41,310 bases of DNA, from NCBI GenBank assembly GCA_041672395.1, contig JBAYZS010000017.1, positions 1 through 41,310 of the forward strand, read 5' to 3'. Shown piece by piece: positions 8,545 through 15,783 of the stretch. The position numbers and the translations under genes were made by a program. The stretch comes from UBA5287 sp041672395 (GTDB lineage Bacteria > Bacteroidota > Bacteroidia > Bacteroidales > Dysgonomonadaceae). Under the pieces are notes generated by a model. The model was not told where the DNA came from, did no database searches, and saw only the letters and a list, made by a program, of their open reading frames with translations. How positions within the stretch are numbered: position 1 is the stretch's first letter; each line of letters begins with the position of its first letter.

Positions 8545-10071
8545 ATGTTTAATAATGCCGATTTAGAACTACTTAAAGATAAAGGCATCAATTTAATCAC
8601 GATTGATGAACAATTGAAACGTTTCAAAAAGGGATTCCCCTATCTTTCAATTGTAAGCGCTGCTTCAGAAGATAAAGGTATTTTAAAACTTGTCGGAGCC
8701 GATAAGGAGGAATATCTTAAAGAATGGGTTGATTACGTGAAATCTGGTAAAGCAATCACAAAGTTTGTGCCTGCATCAGGTGCCGCAAGCAGAATGTTCA
8801 AAGACTTGTATGCATTCTTGGATTCAAAAAATGATGTACCAACATCTGATTTCGAAAAAACATTCTTTGATAATATACATAAGTTTGCTTTTTTTGGAAT
8901 ATTGGATGTTGCATGTAAAGATCAGTACAACAGGAATATAGATGGATTAATTGCTGAAGGGAAATACAAAGATGTGGTAACGATGTTGCTCAGTTCAAAG
9001 GGATTAGATTATGGAAATCTGCCAAAAGGACTCCTTTCGTTTCATTCTTATCCCGAAGGTAAACGCACACCGGTTGGTGAACACCTTACAGAGGGAGCAC
9101 TTTATGCAAAAGATAAAAACGGTAATGTGAATATCCATTTCACAGTTTCACCTGAGCATATGGAAATGTTCCAATTGTTGGTTGCTGCACGCAAACTGGG
9201 GTACGAACAAAAATTGGGTGTTGAATATCATGTCAGTTACAGTATTCAAAAACCAAGCACTGACACTATTGCAGCCGATATGATGAACAATCCTTTCAGG
9301 GACATCGATGGTAGTCTGGTTTTCCGACCCGGAGGACATGGAGCACTGATAGAAAATCTCAATGAAATAGATTCTGATGTCATCTTCATCAAAAACATTG
9401 ATAATGTGGTTCCTGACAGACTTAAAGATAATGAATCACATTACAAATGCCTGCTTGCCGGAGTATTGGTATCTTTACAAAAACGTGCTTTCACGTATCT
9501 GGAAAAACTTGAATCAGATGATTTTACCTCAACAGATTTGAAAGAAATCCTCTCATTCACAGTGAATGAATTATGTATCGATCATTCAGGTATCTCTTTC
9601 AAAGATAATCAAGCTTTGGCTCATTATCTTCAAACAAAACTAGACCGCCCATTTCGTGTTTGCGGCATGGTTAAGAATATTGGTGAACCTGGTGGCGGAC
9701 CGTTTATTACAAAAAACGAAGATGGAACGGCTTCTTTACAGATTCTTGAAAGTTCACAAATCGATAAAAATGATATAATCGCTGTTAATGCTTTCAAGAA
9801 CGGATCTCATTTTAATCCTGTTGATTTGGTGTGTGGAGTGAAAGATTACAAAGGTGAAAAATATAATCTGCCTGATTATGTGGATACAAACACAGGATTC
9901 ATTTCTCAAAAATCTAAAAACGGACGCGAACTGAAAGCTCTTGAACTTCCTGGTCTGTGGAATGGCGCAATGAGCGACTGGAACACTATTTTTGTGGAAG
10001 TTCCCATCAGCACTTTCAATCCGGTAAAAACGGTGAACGACTTATTACGTCCGGAACATCAAAATGCTTAG
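8545..10071 (+). CDS. DUF4301 family protein
   Basis: A 508-residue cytosolic protein with no signal peptide or membrane helix. The region FVPASGAASRMFKDL near residue 77 is the hallmark of DUF4301, a large family seen mainly in Bacteroidetes. The Gly-rich stretches FRPGGHGALIENLNEIDSDVIFIKNIDNV (about 258-286) and GEPGGGPFITKN (about 382) resemble nucleotide- or sugar-phosphate-binding loops of NTP-transferase-like folds. That functional reading is only inference. It is a single-gene unit with its own -7 element and a 12-bp hairpin directly after the stop. Biochemical role unknown. Confidence 0.85.
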   Translation: MFNNADLELLKDKGINLITIDEQLKRFKKGFPYLSIVSAASEDKGILKLVGADKEEYLKEWVDYVKSGKAITKFVPASGAASRMFKDLYAFLDSKNDVPTSDFEKTFFDNIHKFAFFGILDVACKDQYNRNIDGLIAEGKYKDVVTMLLSSKGLDYGNLPKGLLSFHSYPEGKRTPVGEHLTEGALYAKDKNGNVNIHFTVSPEHMEMFQLLVAARKLGYEQKLGVEYHVSYSIQKPSTDTIAADMMNNPFRDIDGSLVFRPGGHGALIENLNEIDSDVIFIKNIDNVVPDRLKDNESHYKCLLAGVLVSLQKRAFTYLEKLESDDFTSTDLKEILSFTVNELCIDHSGISFKDNQALAHYLQTKLDRPFRVCGMVKNIGEPGGGPFITKNEDGTASLQILESSQIDKNDIIAVNAFKNGSHFNPVDLVCGVKDYKGEKYNLPDYVDTNTGFISQKSKNGRELKALELPGLWNGAMSDWNTIFVEVPISTFNPVKTVNDLLRPEHQNA

Positions 10072-10102
10072 TTGAAGTCAATTCACTACAAATTGACTTC
10101 AA
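10072..10102. terminator. Perfect 12-bp hairpin between convergent genes
   Basis: TTGAAGTCAATT and AATTGACTTCAA form a perfect stem around a 7-base loop. It begins one base after the DUF4301 stop and ends 4 bases before the ric stop, so it can serve both transcripts. No long T-run follows on either side, so termination strength is uncertain. Confidence 0.6.
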
Positions 10103-10106
10103 TTAA

Positions 10107-10835
10107 TCATTTACTTTCCATCTCTATAGCCCAAGGGAAAATAATGTTATTCTCCAGATGGATATGTTCATGCAAATCCTTTTCAAATTCAGCCAACATC
10201 AGATAAAGCATTTTATAGCTGTTGCAGGCATCATCAGGGGGAGTCAGATTGTTAGATAACTCTCTGATCTCGCGATATCTGGATCCCTCAGCATCATGTT
10301 CTATCATCATCACTCTAATAGGGTTGCTTACACTTCCTCCATGAAATTTCTCTATGGGCTCATTGTTCCTGATCGCTTCAAAAAGTTTGTAAAGATGGGG
10401 GTAGAGCATGTGTTCTTCTTTAAGTAGATGGGACTCCAATGCTGCTAATGAGTCAAGAAATAGTTCTTGTATTTCAAACAACTCTGGATGATTAGCTGAA
10501 TGTGCATTGATTACTTTTTTAAATAATCCGCTGATCTCAGGACCGTTCTCACGAATACCACGATGATGAATCTTCAACACATAATCAATCAACAAATCTT
10601 TTGGCCATAAATTAAATGGAATCTCTCCGCCTTTTTCAGGAGCTTCTTCTTGTTTAACAAGTGCTTCCAGCACAACAGAAGGGTCTACTTTTGCCTTTTT
10701 ACTTGCGGTTTCAAAAGTGTCACCGCCATTGCAGCAAAAATCGATACCATATAACGAAAATACTTTCGATGTTGAAAAATTATTGGCTACAATATCGCCA
10801 ATAGTGGTCTTTTTAATGTTTATATCTTTAATCAT
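10107..10835 (-). CDS. ric: Di-iron iron-sulfur cluster repair protein (RIC/ScdA/YtfE family)
   Basis: A 242-residue protein with a DUF542/ScdA_N domain (about residues 8-60, with the hallmark GIDFCCNGG carrying Cys34-Cys35) followed by a hemerythrin-like four-helix bundle. Candidate di-iron ligands are in KIHHRGIREN, ESHLLKEEHMLYPH, MIEHDAEG and HEHIHLENNIIFP. The family repairs Fe-S clusters damaged by nitric oxide or oxidants, and E. coli YtfE has been reported to act on NO. It starts 15 bp after hcp on the same strand, so the two form a nitrosative-stress operon. The name is family-level; ytfE and scdA are the usual synonyms. Confidence 0.93.
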   Translation of the reverse strand: MIKDINIKKTTIGDIVANNFSTSKVFSLYGIDFCCNGGDTFETASKKAKVDPSVVLEALVKQEEAPEKGGEIPFNLWPKDLLIDYVLKIHHRGIRENGPEISGLFKKVINAHSANHPELFEIQELFLDSLAALESHLLKEEHMLYPHLYKLFEAIRNNEPIEKFHGGSVSNPIRVMMIEHDAEGSRYREIRELSNNLTPPDDACNSYKMLYLMLAEFEKDLHEHIHLENNIIFPWAIEMESK

Positions 10836-10850
10836 AATTATTTGTTTAAT

Positions 10851-12503
10851 TTATCCGACGAGTACTTCTAAGTCTTTCTCAACTTCACCAATTGGACTTA
10901 CGCCAAAATTGTCGACAATCACTTTTGCAACATTTGGTGATAAGAATGCCGGGAGTGTTGGACCAAGATGAATATTTTTAATTCCTAAACTTAACAGGGC
11001 TAAAAAGACAATTACTGCTTTTTGCTCATACCAGGCAATATTATAAACGATTGGAAGGTCGTTAATGTCTTCGGCTCCAAGTATCTCTTTTAGTTTTAAT
11101 GCAATTATGGCTAATGAATAACTGTCGTTACATTGTCCTGCATCTAATACACGCGGAATACCATTGATTTCTCCTAATCCTAATTTGTTATAACGATATT
11201 TTGCACAGCCGGCTGTTAGGATTACAGTATCCTGAGGTAATCCCTGAGCAAAATCTTTATAATAGTCGCGCGATGAGAAACGTCCATCGCAACCGCCCAT
11301 GACTACAAACTTGCGAAGACTGCCATTCTTCATATTCTCTACAATTTTGTCGGCAAGTGAGAAAACTTGCTGATGAGCAAAACCGCCTACAATTGTGCCA
11401 CTCTCAATTTCTGTTGGGGGCTGACAGGTTTTTGCTAATTCAATGATTTCTGAAAAGTCCTTATCTCCGTTTTCATCAAAAGGAATATGTTTAAATCCTG
11501 GATATCCGGTCGCATTGGTGGTAAATACCTTGTCTGCATAAGTGGCGCGTTTTGTTGGGGGCACAATACAGTTGGTGGTGAATAAAATGGGACCGTTAAA
11601 GGTCTCAAACTCGACTTTTTGCTTCCACCACGAATTACCATAATTGCCAACAAAATGGTCGTATTTCTTGAACTTGGGATAATAATTGGCTGGAAGCATT
11701 TCACTGTGTGTGTAAACATCTACACCTGTTCCTTTTGTTTGCTCCAATAGGGTTTCCATATCTTTCAAATCGTGACCGGATATAAGGATACCTGGATTGT
11801 TTCGTACGCCAATATTAACTACTGTTGCCTCGGGACTGCCATATGTCTCATTGTGGGCTTTGTCCAAAAGGGCCATGGTTTTAACTCCATATTCACCTGT
11901 TTTCAGAACAAGAGCGACTAACTCTTCTACACTTCTGTCTTCGGTTTTCAAAACGGCAAGTGTGTCAATCACAAATGAATAGATGTCTTCATCTTCATAT
12001 CCCAAATGGGCGGCATGCTCGCCATAGGCTGCCAATCCTTTCAAACCATAAGTGGTGAGTTCTTTCAATGAGCGTTTGTCTTCATCTGATTCGCTCATGA
12101 TACCAATTCCCAAAACATTATATTCTTCAGTGAGAATTGGTTTAATTGGCTCGGAAACTGTTGGAATGGTTAAATTTATCCCGTTTTCTTTGGCCTCTTT
12201 AACCATCGCGGAGATTCTTTTATCTGTTACAGCTATTCGACGCTCAATATCTTGAGGATCAAAGTTGGCATTTGTAATTGTTGAGAAAAGATTATCAATT
12301 ATATATCTGCCAATCTCTGAAATATTTACTTCCATTTTATGGCTCTTGCATTGCTTTGTGATATCACTCAGATTCTTAAGTTTGTAAATGAGGATATCTT
12401 GATAGTTCGAAGTGATGGAATCTTTTCCGCATACTCCTTTAATTATACAGCCGGTATTCTTTGAAGTTTCCTGACACTGATAACAAAACATTGTTTCTGT
12501 CAT
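10851..12503 (-). CDS. hcp: Hybrid cluster protein / hydroxylamine reductase
   Basis: A 550-residue Hcp. The N-terminal cluster motif is CYQCQETSKNTGCIIKGVC, with Cys7-x2-Cys10-x8-Cys19-x5-Cys25. This is the spacing of Hcp from strict anaerobes such as Desulfovibrio rather than the wider spacing of enterobacterial Hcp. Hybrid-cluster ligands lie in GHDLKDMETLL, TNCIVPP, GGCDGRFSSRDYY, TAGCAKYRYNKL and LDAGQCNDSYS. Hcp reduces NO or hydroxylamine and is a standard nitrosative-stress protein. It is followed by ric. Its upstream region holds a -7 element and a perfect 17-bp palindrome (12546-12562), likely a regulator site. Confidence 0.97.
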   Translation of the reverse strand: MTETMFCYQCQETSKNTGCIIKGVCGKDSITSNYQDILIYKLKNLSDITKQCKSHKMEVNISEIGRYIIDNLFSTITNANFDPQDIERRIAVTDKRISAMVKEAKENGINLTIPTVSEPIKPILTEEYNVLGIGIMSESDEDKRSLKELTTYGLKGLAAYGEHAAHLGYEDEDIYSFVIDTLAVLKTEDRSVEELVALVLKTGEYGVKTMALLDKAHNETYGSPEATVVNIGVRNNPGILISGHDLKDMETLLEQTKGTGVDVYTHSEMLPANYYPKFKKYDHFVGNYGNSWWKQKVEFETFNGPILFTTNCIVPPTKRATYADKVFTTNATGYPGFKHIPFDENGDKDFSEIIELAKTCQPPTEIESGTIVGGFAHQQVFSLADKIVENMKNGSLRKFVVMGGCDGRFSSRDYYKDFAQGLPQDTVILTAGCAKYRYNKLGLGEINGIPRVLDAGQCNDSYSLAIIALKLKEILGAEDINDLPIVYNIAWYEQKAVIVFLALLSLGIKNIHLGPTLPAFLSPNVAKVIVDNFGVSPIGEVEKDLEVLVG

Positions 12504-12545
12504 AATTAAATATATTAAGAGGTGATTAATTTGTTATCTTCCATG

Positions 12546-12562
12546 AATTGATGACATCAATT
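12546..12562. promoter_or_regulatory. 17-bp palindrome upstream of hcp, putative regulator site
   Basis: AATTGATGACATCAATT is a perfect inverted repeat with a single central base. The half-site TTGAT resembles FNR/CRP-family half-sites, but the two are 3 bp apart instead of the canonical 4. It lies 43-59 bp upstream of the hcp ATG and downstream of the best -7 match, so it would repress from that promoter. A second, unseen promoter nearer the gene would make it an activator site. A single copy of the half (AATTGATG) also occurs at 13393-13400 near the DUF6448 promoter. Confidence 0.55.
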
Positions 12563-12578
12563 ACGGATTATAGAATAA

Positions 12579-12586
12579 CAAATATA
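12579..12586 (-). promoter_or_regulatory. Putative -7 element for hcp-ric
   Basis: TATATTTG on the minus strand is a full match to TAnnTTTG, about 76 bp upstream of the hcp ATG. Confidence 0.5.
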
Positions 12587-12701
12587 ATATCTATATTGAA
12601 AAATGTTGCAGCTTTTTTATTTAAATGAATTCTATTTTAAATAATTAACAGGAACTCTCTTGTGAACCTCAAGTCTCTGTGTATTATTAACATAAAAATA
12701 T

Positions 12702-13361
12702 TTAATGATTATGCCCTGAAGCTTTTTCTGCTCCTTGTTCGCCTCCTTGGTGTACCAAAATATTTTCTATTGCTTCCAAAGTGTGGGTATAATCAACATA
12801 GGCTGATACAAATTCACGACCTTTTTCGGCTGATTCATTTTTTGTTTTATTCAAAGCTGCTACTTTATTATATTTCTCTTTCACTACGGATGCAATGTGG
12901 TTGTTTAATTTGCCTAATAATTCGTCAACATCATTATCTTTAATAGCTTTATCGCTCAGGTAAATGATGGGCTTTGTGCTGCCGGCGGGCTTCAATCCTG
13001 TATATGGAGCTCCTTCTGTTTCACGATGTAATCTTACAAGTGTTTCAAAAAAATGGGTCTTTACAATCTCATATACTTCTTTATCGCTATTTTTTAGATT
13101 GTAAGTCTTTTTGAATAAGTCGGTTGCTTCTTTTACCTGTTCGGCGCTGATCCATTTGTAAACTAAATCTACATTGTTGGTTGCTAATGCTTGTTCTGCA
13201 TCTTGAATAACGGGACCGTCGTATGAATCGCAATGGGCTGATGTGGTTTGAATGTTCACAAACATAAAAAATGATACAAGGGCAATAGTGAATATTGCTA
13301 ATAAACTGTTCTTGCTTTTGTTAGGTTTACTTGTTTCTAAATAGATGTCTTTTGTCTTCAT
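12702..13361 (-). CDS. Exported DUF6448 family protein
   Basis: A 219-residue protein with a long N-terminal export signal (hydrophobic core about residues 20-36) and a plausible cleavage site after TTSA, leaving a mature N-terminus HCDSYDGPVIQDAEQAL. That HCDSYDGP segment and the following helical region mark DUF6448. The rest is mainly alpha-helical, with several His residues and the C-terminus ASGHNH. The function is unknown. Its place between a membrane AraC regulator and hcp-ric, all on one strand, suggests a role in nitrogen-oxide or redox stress (inference). A -7 element at 13404-13411 and two phased direct repeats further upstream suggest activator control of this gene separately from hcp. 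Confidence 0.82.
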   Translation of the reverse strand: MKTKDIYLETSKPNKSKNSLLAIFTIALVSFFMFVNIQTTSAHCDSYDGPVIQDAEQALATNNVDLVYKWISAEQVKEATDLFKKTYNLKNSDKEVYEIVKTHFFETLVRLHRETEGAPYTGLKPAGSTKPIIYLSDKAIKDNDVDELLGKLNNHIASVVKEKYNKVAALNKTKNESAEKGREFVSAYVDYTHTLEAIENILVHQGGEQGAEKASGHNH

Positions 13362-13403
13362 AATTTTATTTGTTATTAATTTGTTGAATTAAAATTGATG
13401 TAA

Positions 13404-13411
13404 CAAAAGTA
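13404..13411 (-). promoter_or_regulatory. Putative -7 element for the DUF6448 gene
   Basis: TACTTTTG on the minus strand matches TAnnTTTG. The two 21-bp direct repeats at 13435 and 13478 would be centred near -48 and -91 relative to the start site this implies. Confidence 0.55.
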
Positions 13412-13434
13412 AGGTTATATAAAACTCAGGTCGA

Positions 13435-13455
13435 CCTACTTTATAAGTTGGGACC
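13435..13455. repeat. 21-bp direct repeat, copy 1 (putative activator site)
   Basis: The pattern is CCTACTTT-n-TAA-nnnn-GGACC. It is identical to copy 2 (13478-13498) at 17 of 21 positions and lies 43 bp from it, about four helical turns. Each copy also has internal dyad symmetry. It abuts a 10-bp palindrome, AGGTCGACCT (13428-13437). Confidence 0.6.
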
Positions 13456-13477
13456 CTTTTACAGTATAAAAAGAAGT

Positions 13478-13498
13478 CCTACTTTCTAAAATAGGACC
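13478..13498. repeat. 21-bp direct repeat, copy 2; also the stem of a probable araC terminator
   Basis: This is the second copy of CCTACTTT-n-TAA-nnnn-GGACC. On the minus strand, bases around 13476-13497 form a 9-bp stem (GTCCTA...TAGGAC) with a TAGA loop followed by TTCTTTTTAT. It could therefore terminate the upstream AraC gene, whose stop is 25 bp away, as well as, or instead of, binding a regulator. Confidence 0.55.
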
Positions 13499-13522
13499 TT
13501 GCAGGGTGGGGTAATTGGCTGA

Positions 13523-14653
13523 TTATCTTTTCAATTGCTTCTTATACTCGCTGGGGGTCTGCTCTGTCATTTTTTTGAATACTCGGTTGAAGGCCGACTT
13601 GGTATTGAATCCACTATCAAAGGCTATTCCTAACAACGATAAGTTGTCATTTGATGGATCGGCAATCTTGGATTTGACTTCTTCTACTCGATATTGATTA
13701 ACAAAATCAAAAAAGTTTAATCTTAATTTTTCATTGATGACTCGCGAAAGCTGATAGGCGGGTAAATTAAGTTTTGTTGACAGATCTGATAGTGTTAAAC
13801 TGGAATCTAAATATGGCTTTTCGTTTGCCATGTATTCTTTTAATTCTTGCTCGTAACGGTCGGCATCGGTCTCTTTTATTGATACTCCTGCATATTTGGT
13901 CTTATTCTCGGTTATGTACTCAATCTTTTGATCGTCATCATGAACAAATATCTGCTGTTGCTTCAAACCAAAAAATCCTATGAGTATTATAAATACTGAT
14001 AAGCATAAAAACATGCCGTCGGTACAAAAGGACCATGAAAACAGATGAAATACATGGTGAATTGTGGCGGTTATCATCAATGCTGTCCAAATTATTCCAA
14101 ATGAATAGACAAGATTGCGCAACCAGTTGAGTTTGACGTTCTCTATGCTTGAAAAATTATTGAAGATGTTGATGTCTAGTTTCCTGAATAAACGGATGGT
14201 GAAAAAAATATACACAGGACCCGAAAGTACGGTCAAAATCAAAAAGATATTGAATAAGAATGGGGTGTGATGACCTGATTCTATATGATTTAATGTGATC
14301 CTCGACGACTCGCCGGGGAATAAAAGACTTATCAATAGATACAGGTTGAATATTATAAATGGGGCAAAATGGAATAAATCTTGCTTGTTGAATTTATTGC
14401 CTTCGTTAATTAATGAGGATACATATAGGTATAAAAAGGGTCCATGAAGCATTAACAGGGATATGAAACTGACTGAAAGTATGGGAAAATCAGTGAATAA
14501 TATCTTGGCAAAAAGACCGTATATTCCTATGGTTAGTCCTAAATAGACTAACCACAAAATCAATATCTTGTCATGCAATTGTTTCTTTTTCTGCATCATT
14601 AATACGGAAAAGAAAAATGCATTAAAGGCAGCAATCAAAAAGATGTATGTCAT
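13523..14653 (-). CDS. Membrane-anchored AraC-family transcriptional regulator
   Basis: A 376-residue protein with about seven transmembrane helices in the N-terminal two thirds (from MTYIFLIAAFNAFFFSVLMM to SVFIILIGFFGLK, about residues 1-240). A charged linker leads to a C-terminal AraC helix-turn-helix pair (about 270-376, with LSDLSTKLNLPAYQLSRVIN and LLGIAFDSGFNTKSAFNRVFKKMTEQTPSEY). This type senses something at or in the membrane and regulates nearby genes. I place the start at the ATG at 14653: a TTG at 14689 lies inside a good -7 element (14687-14694) and would be outside the transcript. It is upstream of and co-oriented with the DUF6448 gene and hcp-ric, and is the likely activator for the direct repeats at 13435 and 13478. 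Confidence 0.88.
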   Translation of the reverse strand: MTYIFLIAAFNAFFFSVLMMQKKKQLHDKILILWLVYLGLTIGIYGLFAKILFTDFPILSVSFISLLMLHGPFLYLYVSSLINEGNKFNKQDLFHFAPFIIFNLYLLISLLFPGESSRITLNHIESGHHTPFLFNIFLILTVLSGPVYIFFTIRLFRKLDINIFNNFSSIENVKLNWLRNLVYSFGIIWTALMITATIHHVFHLFSWSFCTDGMFLCLSVFIILIGFFGLKQQQIFVHDDDQKIEYITENKTKYAGVSIKETDADRYEQELKEYMANEKPYLDSSLTLSDLSTKLNLPAYQLSRVINEKLRLNFFDFVNQYRVEEVKSKIADPSNDNLSLLGIAFDSGFNTKSAFNRVFKKMTEQTPSEYKKQLKR

Positions 14654-14686
14654 ATCTGTCAACGGTAATCTTGGGTACCGCGAAAG

Positions 14687-14694
14687 CAAAGTTA
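14687..14694 (-). promoter_or_regulatory. Putative -7 element for the membrane AraC gene
   Basis: TAACTTTG on the minus strand matches TAnnTTTG. It overlaps the alternative TTG start at 14689, which argues that the ATG at 14653 is the real start. Confidence 0.45.
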
Positions 14695-14787
14695 AGATTT
14701 TATGACTGTACTTTCCAAATTTTCTTATAGACCTCTTGCTAAGTGATGTATTTTAGGGGTTTCAAATATCTTTTCACAGGTTTTTAC

Positions 14788-14795
14788 TATCTTTG
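14788..14795 (+). promoter_or_regulatory. Putative -7 element for the gene at 14813
   Basis: TATCTTTG matches TAnnTTTG and ends 17 bp before the ATG at 14813, implying a very short leader. The alternative ATG at 14819 is equally compatible. Confidence 0.45.
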
Positions 14796-14812
14796 GGGCA
14801 ATAAAAAAATAC

Positions 14813-15676
14813 ATGAACATGAAAAGAATACTATCTTCAATTTTATTTCTAAGTCTATGTTCTGCTTTTGGTTTTGCGCAGAACAAAAAAACAACGCAAT
14901 CTCTTAATATTGCTACATTTAACATCCGAATGGATACACCTGTTGATAAACTGGATTCATGGAGCCATCGCAAAGAAATGGTAAAGGGATTAATCCGATT
15001 CCATGATTTTGATGTCTTTGGCATTCAAGAGGGGTTTTATCATCAAATAAATGATATTCTTGAATTGAAAGAATATGATTATGTGGGAGTAGGACGGGAA
15101 GATGGAAAAACAGCGGGTGAACACTCTGCTATCATCTACAAAAAGGACAAATTTAAAGTTCTCGACAAGGGGAATTTCTGGTTTTCGGAAACTCCCAATG
15201 TGCCAAGCAAAGGATGGGACGCAACATGCTGTAACCGTATTTGTTCTTGGGCAAAATTTAAGGATATGCAAACCGGAAAGACTTTCTTTTTCTTTAATGC
15301 GCATTTTGATCATCAGGGAAAAGAGGCTCGGAGAAATTCATCGCTGCTACTGTTGGCTAACATAAGAAAGATCGCTGGAAAAAGCCCGGTGTTTTCTACG
15401 GGCGACTTTAATGCTACTCCCGATGATGAGCCTATTCGTATTATTCGTGATGACAAAATGATGAAGGATTCTTATACTGTCACAAAACAACCGCCTTACG
15501 GAACTCAAGGTACTTTCAATTCTTTTGATATGAACTCTAAGATGGTTGGAAGAATCGACTATATCTGGGTGAATGATGGTGTTATAGTAAATAAATATGG
15601 TGTCTTAAATGATTTTCAAAATGGTCATTTTCCATCAGATCATTTCCCTGTAATGATTAGTGCAACGCTAAAGTAA
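14813..15676 (+). CDS. Secreted endonuclease/exonuclease/phosphatase (EEP) family protein
   Basis: A 287-residue hydrolase with a signal peptide (cleavage near AFGFAQ, about residue 23). It has the DNase I/EEP metal-dependent core: FNIRMDT (Asn), GIQEG (metal-binding Glu), NAHFDHQG (His), STGDFNATPDDEP (Asp/Asn), RIDYIWV and SDHFPVM (Asp-His) at the C-terminus. The family cleaves phosphodiester or phosphomonoester bonds in nucleic acids, lipids or inositol phosphates, and the substrate cannot be told from sequence. The protein should act in the periplasm or outside the cell. It is a single-gene unit with a strong bidirectional terminator downstream. A second ATG at 14819 is a possible start. 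Confidence 0.88.
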   Translation: MNMKRILSSILFLSLCSAFGFAQNKKTTQSLNIATFNIRMDTPVDKLDSWSHRKEMVKGLIRFHDFDVFGIQEGFYHQINDILELKEYDYVGVGREDGKTAGEHSAIIYKKDKFKVLDKGNFWFSETPNVPSKGWDATCCNRICSWAKFKDMQTGKTFFFFNAHFDHQGKEARRNSSLLLLANIRKIAGKSPVFSTGDFNATPDDEPIRIIRDDKMMKDSYTVTKQPPYGTQGTFNSFDMNSKMVGRIDYIWVNDGVIVNKYGVLNDFQNGHFPSDHFPVMISATLK

Positions 15677-15698
15677 AAGCGGGAAGGGAGCGATTAAT

Positions 15699-15731
15699 AA
15701 AAAAACCGAAGAGTATCTCTTCGGTTTTTTT
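15699..15731. terminator. Strong bidirectional intrinsic terminator
   Basis: CCGAAGAG (15706-15713) and CTCTTCGG (15717-15724) form a perfect stem around TAT, flanked by an A-run on the left and a T-run on the right. It lies between the convergent EEP and acyltransferase genes. Confidence 0.92.
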
Positions 15732-15783
15732 AGTTTCATAAAGATTCAGTTGTATTCTGAAATAATCTTTCTAAGAACTGTTC

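Noticed and set aside
14654..14689. TTG start for the membrane AraC gene
   Set aside because: It lies within a TAnnTTTG element, so it would not be in the transcript; the ATG at 14653 opens at the first membrane helix.
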